A stretch of DNA of 8,696 bases from Neptuniibacter sp. (GTDB taxonomy: Bacteria; Pseudomonadota; Gammaproteobacteria; Pseudomonadales; Balneatricaceae), in contig JASBRM010000159.1 of assembly GCA_030149405.1 (NCBI GenBank), forward strand, positions 1 through 8,696, written 5' to 3'. Below, piece by piece: positions 5,830-8,696 of this stretch. The notes beneath the pieces were generated by a model. That model did not search any database and was not told the DNA's origin. It saw only the letters and a program-made list of their open reading frames with translations. Each line of letters opens with the position of its first letter. The first letter of the stretch is position 1. Both the position numbers and the translations under genes were made by a program.

Positions 5830-6018
5830 ATGAAAATGTTGAGACTGCCTGATGTCATAGAGAAAACGGGATTATCACGTTCCTCTATATACAAGTATGT
5901 GTCACTAGGTAAATTTCCTAAGCCTGTGCATCTTGGAGAGAGAACCATTGCTTGGATTGATAGCGAAATTGAAGATTGGTTATCGGCAAAAATTAATCAA
6001 CGCGACAACAATCATTGA
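5830..6018 (+). CDS. AlpA-family transcriptional regulator / excisionase-like protein
   Basis: The 62-residue protein MKMLRLPDVIEKTGLSRSSIYKYVSLGKFPKPVHLGERTIAW and on is a full-length AlpA. It has the MerR-like winged helix-turn-helix: helix LPDVIEKTG, recognition helix SRSSIYKYVSLG, wing KFPKPVHLGERTIAW, and the closing helix IDSEIEDWLSAK. In CP4-57 of E. coli AlpA activates the integrase gene and promotes excision (established for that family member). Here it is presumed to control excision of the island. A nine-G run ending 5 nt before ATG supplies the ribosome binding site; a second ATG at 5836 is spaced too far. The gene points at the 3' end of ssrA, only 52 bp from its last base, and no integrase gene lies between them, unlike the CP4-57 order. 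Confidence 0.92.
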   Translation: MKMLRLPDVIEKTGLSRSSIYKYVSLGKFPKPVHLGERTIAWIDSEIEDWLSAKINQRDNNH

Positions 6019-6033
6019 CTAGATAACGCTCAT

Positions 6034-6058
6034 AAAAAAAGCCCCTCTTGAAGGGGCT
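6034..6058 (-). terminator. Rho-independent terminator of ssrA
   Basis: On the minus strand AGCCCCT-TCAAG-AGGGGCT forms a 7-bp GC-rich stem (6040-6058) followed by seven T (6034-6040 complement), 12 bp past the tmRNA CCA end. It also separates ssrA from the converging alpA transcript. Confidence 0.9.
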
Positions 6059-6069
6059 CTCTATGGTAT

Positions 6070-6100
6070 TGGTGGAGGCGGCGGGAATCGAACCCGCGTC
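6070..6100. other. Inferred attachment site in the ssrA 3' end
   Basis: The T-arm/acceptor end of ssrA is the usual crossover site for tyrosine integrases of ssrA-targeting islands. Island-type genes (AlpA, DUF3987, Toprim) lie directly beyond it, so one att site is inferred here. No second copy of this sequence was found in the window, so the exact core cannot be set. Confidence 0.4.
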
Positions 6101-6304
6101 CGCAGATCCTCCGCCTTTGGATCTACATGCTTATTCCATCTATTGATTTAACTGAATGCTACCCGATGGGCAGGGAAGACAATCAGCGATCTTGTAAAGT
6201 TTTAGTCCCTTCACACCAAGCATGCGTCGAGACGATCTTGTGAGAGTCGACGCCCGATACCAGACGCACAAGCACGGATCTGGTCGAACGGCATTTGCTG
6301 GTTA

Positions 6305-6337
6305 TTAAGCAGCTAGTGCGTAGTTGTTATCGTTAGC
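6305..6337 (-). other. tmRNA proteolysis-tag reading frame, ANDNNYALAA
   Basis: The resume codon GCT begins a frame reading ANDNNYALAA and TAA. The YALAA end recognised by ClpXP and related proteases is intact. Compared with the E. coli tag ANDENYALAA, the fourth residue is Asn instead of Glu. Confidence 0.9.
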
Positions 6338-6450
6338 AACTATTTTAGTTTCAGTCTGTTTTACGAGAAAAACTGAGTACTCGGCATGCACCTCAGGTTT
6401 TGTGACCCCCGTCGAAGCCAGGTCGCCCCCAAAGTTGTAAAACATCAGAC

Positions 6451-6456
6451 ATTATA
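6451..6456 (-). promoter_or_regulatory. -10 element of the ssrA promoter
   Basis: A perfect TATAAT lies 20 bp upstream of the mature 5' end, giving a short leader of about 13 nt that would be trimmed by RNase P. No good -35 hexamer is seen at 16-18 bp. Confidence 0.6.
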
Positions 6457-6552
6457 GAGCATTTATTGGTTTCTTTATGAGTAGATTTTTTAACTAGCAA
6501 GATCAAAGGCGGGTGAAGAAATGACATACATTTATGGATTTCTTGATTGTTA

Positions 6553-7902
6553 TCATTTTTTGGGGGTGAATTTTTCTACCCAGTAAGACTCATCATAAAG
6601 TGTGTAATGAAAAGCATCAAACACGATACAGGTACCCAAAAGTAAAATTACAATAGAAATGAAATATGCTTTGAACTTGCTCTGAACAAGGTTGTAAAGA
6701 AAATATCCGAAACCATTCAGAACATTTAAATATCCACCAACTCTGGAATAAAAGAAGCGATCTACCCAATAAATACAAACTATCGAAATAATAAAGAAAA
6801 TTATATTTACATCGCTGCTTAATATTTTTCCAAAAATATAGCTCAACTCCAGCTCGTCAATATATTGCTTTGCATTGTCGCTAGTCGCATAAACGATAAA
6901 CCAAGGGGATAGAACGGCGAGTATGACTAGAACCAAGCCTCGAGCCTTATTTGAGGCATTCATTGCGTTATCTCTCTTGGTTCTTAATTTTTCGGCAATA
7001 GCTTGGATTGAATCAGAAGTACTATCAAACCATTTTTGCTGAGCTTTGGCATCTTCTTCAGATATTAATTTTTGAGATAAACAACTATTTATTAGTGATT
7101 GACCATAGCTGACAATGCCTTTTGTGTCATAGATAAGATAGAAGTCAGATGCTGTAAATTTTCTTTTTATTTCAACTAAGCCGTGCTTGAGGTCATTTAT
7201 CAGTATTGAGCCAATGTCTTCGCAATCTGGCGGCACTTCATGGATCGTGGTCAAGCTGTCATCGTCGATGTTGTGATGTTGATGTTTATGCAGTGAATAC
7301 TTCAAGTAGTAAAAGGCCTGCCTGGCAACAACAAAAAGCTCGCTAGAGTCTCGAGGGATGTCATTTTTTGCCTTGGCTTGGTTCAGGAAAGTGATCCCTG
7401 AGTCAGAGATTTCAAACTCAACTTCAAAACAATCTGGGCTTCCAGTCTCAGCCTTCCCTATGTAACTTTCGAAATCAGCATAGAGTTGAGATATATGATC
7501 GCCAGCGTCTGCAGTCTCTTTTATCTTTTTTAGTTCAAGTCTTGTAGTTTCAATGAAATCGTAATTTATTGAATAGTCAACTCCAGTAGAGCTGGGCTTT
7601 TTCTTTTTTGGAGGAGGCTCTATACCAGAGATAAAGACTTTTCCATGAAGTTCAGGTGATGATGCATTTTGTTGGGCAACTAGAGTTACGAGATAGTCCC
7701 CAGAGAGATCTTTATCTCTAGTATCTTTCCAATTAACTTCAGAGTTTAGGATTACAAACCGCTGATTACTACCGTTAAATTCTTCGGTATGGTTTATAGA
7801 GAAGTAGCCATCTTTGTGGTGAAGTCCACAAGCACAATATTCGTAGAAAAGTTTGCCTGAGACGCAAGGTATCCACCCTACGTAGTCGAAATGTTTTTTC
7901 AC
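6553..7902 (-). CDS. 449-aa protein with three C-terminal TM segments, function unknown
   Basis: The frame starts with GTG at 7902; no ATG occurs in frame before residue 314, and no clear Shine-Dalgarno sequence precedes the GTG, so the start is uncertain by a few codons. Residues 1-93 form a compact domain with CACGLHHKDGYF (23-34) and several beta-like strands. A Pro/Lys linker (95-107, EPPPKKKKPSSTG) follows, then a mainly helical region (110-320) with AFYYLKYSLHKHQHH (196-210) and a long amphipathic helix near 285-315 that may be coiled coil. Three TM helices follow at about 322-341, 365-383 and 411-431, leaving a short C-tail. No known family or catalytic motif is recognised. The gene is 39 bp downstream of the 77-aa membrane gene and probably in one operon with it. 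A large cytoplasmic part joined to a membrane module is compatible with a sensor-effector protein, which is speculation. Confidence 0.75.
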   Translation of the reverse strand: MKKHFDYVGWIPCVSGKLFYEYCACGLHHKDGYFSINHTEEFNGSNQRFVILNSEVNWKDTRDKDLSGDYLVTLVAQQNASSPELHGKVFISGIEPPPKKKKPSSTGVDYSINYDFIETTRLELKKIKETADAGDHISQLYADFESYIGKAETGSPDCFEVEFEISDSGITFLNQAKAKNDIPRDSSELFVVARQAFYYLKYSLHKHQHHNIDDDSLTTIHEVPPDCEDIGSILINDLKHGLVEIKRKFTASDFYLIYDTKGIVSYGQSLINSCLSQKLISEEDAKAQQKWFDSTSDSIQAIAEKLRTKRDNAMNASNKARGLVLVILAVLSPWFIVYATSDNAKQYIDELELSYIFGKILSSDVNIIFFIISIVCIYWVDRFFYSRVGGYLNVLNGFGYFLYNLVQSKFKAYFISIVILLLGTCIVFDAFHYTLYDESYWVEKFTPKK

Positions 7903-7941
7903 AAAAAAGATGCATCCATGCGGGGGGAAAGCAAGAGTTGG

Positions 7942-8175
7942 TTAGAGAATAGACTCCAAGTGTCTGTTCGAAGCTCTGGAATCTGCAACGATCTTACCTT
8001 CCTTCGAACGATGCATACCATGTGCTTTGGATGCACCTGATGATTGCAAGTGTTCTAGGCTTCTGCTGTATGTACCGCTTTTTCTTACTTTTGATGCAAG
8101 TGTAGTGATTCTCGCCAACTTAAGGCCAATAGCGATAAGTACGAAACCAGTTATTAAGTAGATTGTGGCAAGCAT
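7942..8175 (-). CDS. 77-aa single-TM small protein, function unknown
   Basis: One N-terminal TM helix (about 3-22, ATIYLITGFVLIAIGLKLAR) is followed by a basic, Ser-rich tail of about 55 residues with no recognised motif (KSGTYSRSLEHLQSSGASKAHG, about 32-53). The ATG at 8175 has AGGAG 10 nt upstream, a rather long spacing, and that AGGAG can pair with CTCCT just before it. A sigma70-like promoter lies at 8229-8258. It is the first gene of a likely two-gene operon with the 449-aa membrane protein. Membrane topology is probably N-out/C-in by the positive-inside rule. Confidence 0.6.
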   Translation of the reverse strand: MLATIYLITGFVLIAIGLKLARITTLASKVRKSGTYSRSLEHLQSSGASKAHGMHRSKEGKIVADSRASNRHLESIL

Positions 8176-8185
8176 AGTTCACATG

Positions 8186-8199
8186 CTCCTTGTGAGGAG
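8186..8199 (-). promoter_or_regulatory. Hairpin that can sequester the ribosome binding site of the 77-aa gene
   Basis: On the transcribed strand CUCCU-CACA-AGGAG forms a 5-bp stem with a tetraloop, and its 3' arm is the AGGAG Shine-Dalgarno sequence. Folding would block initiation at 8175, suggesting translational control. The stem is short, so the effect is uncertain. Confidence 0.45.
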
Positions 8200-8208
8200 T
8201 TTCCTGAT

Positions 8209-8226
8209 GCGATTAAAGTTGATCGC
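8209..8226. promoter_or_regulatory. Operator-like inverted repeat in the leader of the 77-aa/449-aa operon
   Basis: GCGAT (8209-8213) and ATCGC (8222-8226) flank 8 bp, just downstream of the predicted -10 element. The position fits a repressor site near the transcription start, but the arms are short. Confidence 0.3.
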
Positions 8227-8228
8227 GG

Positions 8229-8258
8229 ATTTTAGCAATAAAAAAACTTAAAAATCAA
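8229..8258 (-). promoter_or_regulatory. Predicted sigma70 promoter of the 77-aa/449-aa operon
   Basis: TTGATT (complement of 8253-8258) and TAAAAT (complement of 8229-8234) are separated by 18 bp of AT-rich DNA. The transcript would start about 45-50 nt before ATG 8175. Both hexamers are close to consensus. Confidence 0.6.
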
Positions 8259-8515
8259 GAAACAATTAAGGTTGGCTGGCTCTAAATTAATCTAAAAACA
8301 ACTTATTAACAGGCTGAAAATTCCTTAATTAGATTCATATTGTTACTAATTGAGTATAAAGTCAACTCACTGCCCAATGAGTTAAGGAACCGCTTCCTGG
8401 ACCAAATAACATAGCTTTAAAACACTGGCATTCTAGAAAACCTAGAACCTTACTTTAGCTAGCAAACAAAAAATATTAAGGCTTCTGATCATAATTAAAG
8501 GAACGCAATATAAAA

Positions 8516-8534
8516 GTGCCCATATTTGTGCCCA
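8516..8534. repeat. GTGCCCA direct repeat, 12-bp period
   Basis: Two exact GTGCCCA copies are spaced by TATTT, so their starts are 12 bp apart. Short direct repeats with this kind of spacing occur at arm-type integrase sites and at operators; the role here is inferred only. Confidence 0.35.
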
Positions 8535-8639
8535 CTCTCGCGGTAAGGTTTTGGTAATGTGAATGTAAACAATGGCTAGGGGCTTTTTTACAGATTCTGC
8601 ATCGGTAAGTAGGCCGCGACTTCTCTGTTAGCTGCCGGT

Positions 8640-8680
8640 TTGACACTGGCTGCTATCTCACATAAGTTCAGTCTGAACTT
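8640..8680 (+). promoter_or_regulatory. Predicted repressible promoter reading out of the window
   Basis: A consensus -35 TTGACA (8640-8645) is followed after 17 bp by a weak -10, TAAGTT (8663-8668). The -10 overlaps a palindrome with perfect 8-bp arms, AAGTTCAG (8664-8671) and CTGAACTT (8673-8680), around one central base. A repressor bound there would block the promoter. The regulated gene would lie to the right of base 8696. Confidence 0.45.
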
Positions 8681-8696
8681 TGTTTAGGAATTGCTT

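Larger units (their letters stand above)
6070..6430 (-). ncRNA. ssrA: Transfer-messenger RNA (tmRNA)
   Basis: The RNA runs from GGGGGCGACC (complement of 6421-6430) to CGCCUCCACCA with its encoded CCA end at 6070, 361 nt long. The 7-bp acceptor stem pairs GGGGGCG with CGCCUCC (one G-U), and the T-arm GCGGG-UUCGAUU-CCCGC is intact, so the tRNA-like half is complete. tmRNA, with SmpB and ribosomes, rescues stalled translation and tags the product for degradation. The tag frame lies at 6305-6337. The gene is single and undamaged, with a -10 element and its own terminator. Its 3' end is a frequent integration target for islands, which matches the AlpA/DUF3987 element to the left. smpB, next to ssrA in E. 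coli, is not seen in this window. Confidence 0.97.
8259..8696. other. Non-coding AT-rich stretch with several small inverted repeats
   Basis: No convincing gene is seen on either strand. Small inverted repeats cluster here: AACTCA/TGAGTT (8364-8369, 8378-8383), AGGAA/TTCCT (8385-8389, 8394-8398) and TTCTAG/CTAGAA (8431-8436, 8442-8447). GTGCCCA is repeated at 8516-8522 and 8528-8534. The right edge holds a promoter-operator candidate, annotated separately. The stretch looks like the intergenic flank of a gene that starts beyond the window. Confidence 0.5.

Noticed and set aside
1..6069. Second copy of the ssrA 3' end as the other att site
   Set aside because: No matching repeat was found by eye; if it exists it is outside the window.
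6070..6110. A tRNA gene on the minus strand
   Set aside because: The T-arm and CCA end belong to the tRNA-like part of ssrA; no anticodon arm follows.
8572..8631. 20-codon ATG frame (MARGFFTDSA) resembling the start of a tyrosine integrase
   Set aside because: It stops after 20 codons and lacks a ribosome binding site; the likeness to integrase N-termini is too short to support.

Overview
The window looks like one end of an integrative element (genomic island or phage-satellite type) abutting the tmRNA gene ssrA of a gammaproteobacterium, plus accessory-looking DNA on the other side of ssrA. The gammaproteobacterial call rests on the tmRNA tag (ANDNNYALAA, one residue from the E. coli ANDENYALAA), the AlpA/DUF3987 gene content and the moderate-to-low GC; genus cannot be fixed from the sequence.

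Region 1 (1-2556, + strand) is the replication module: the C-terminal end of a Toprim primase-like protein, overlapping by 4 nt a complete DUF3987 (YfjI-like) helicase-type protein. A four-unit 9-bp repeat palindrome with a perfect Shine-Dalgarno sequence in its loop follows, then a zinc-ribbon protein of the 'MGGLGSGR' type common on mobile elements. Region 2 (2583-3967, - strand) is a compact three-gene unit of unknown function with good Shine-Dalgarno sequences: an 84-aa protein, a 219-aa membrane protein and a 118-aa protein. Region 3 (4138-4701, + strand) holds a decayed fragment of a second DUF3987 gene with two amber stops and, in the same frame, a 99-aa unknown protein. A 21-bp alternating purine-pyrimidine tract with a GC palindrome follows. 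Region 4 (4879-5643, - strand) is a membrane-anchored NERD-domain (nuclease-related) protein. Region 5 (5830-6018, + strand) is an AlpA-family regulator/excisionase whose ribosome binding site contains a run of nine G.

Region 6 (6034-6456, - strand) is ssrA with its terminator and -10 element. Its 3' end, a classic integration target, lies 52 bp from the AlpA stop codon, so the element is inferred to occupy the left side and to continue beyond base 1. Region 7 (6553-8258, - strand) is a probable two-gene operon, a 77-aa single-TM protein then a 449-aa protein with three C-terminal TM segments, with a plausible sigma70 promoter and a hairpin that could hide the first gene's ribosome binding site. 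Region 8 (8259-8696) is AT-rich, has no convincing gene, and ends in a consensus -35 box and a 17-bp operator-like palindrome pointing out of the window.

Working model: Toprim plus DUF3987 replicate or maintain the element, AlpA controls excision or integrase expression, and the unknown genes between them (the minus-strand trio and the NERD protein) occupy the slot where such islands usually carry cargo, often anti-phage genes. No integrase and no second att copy lie inside the window, so the boundaries are inferred.
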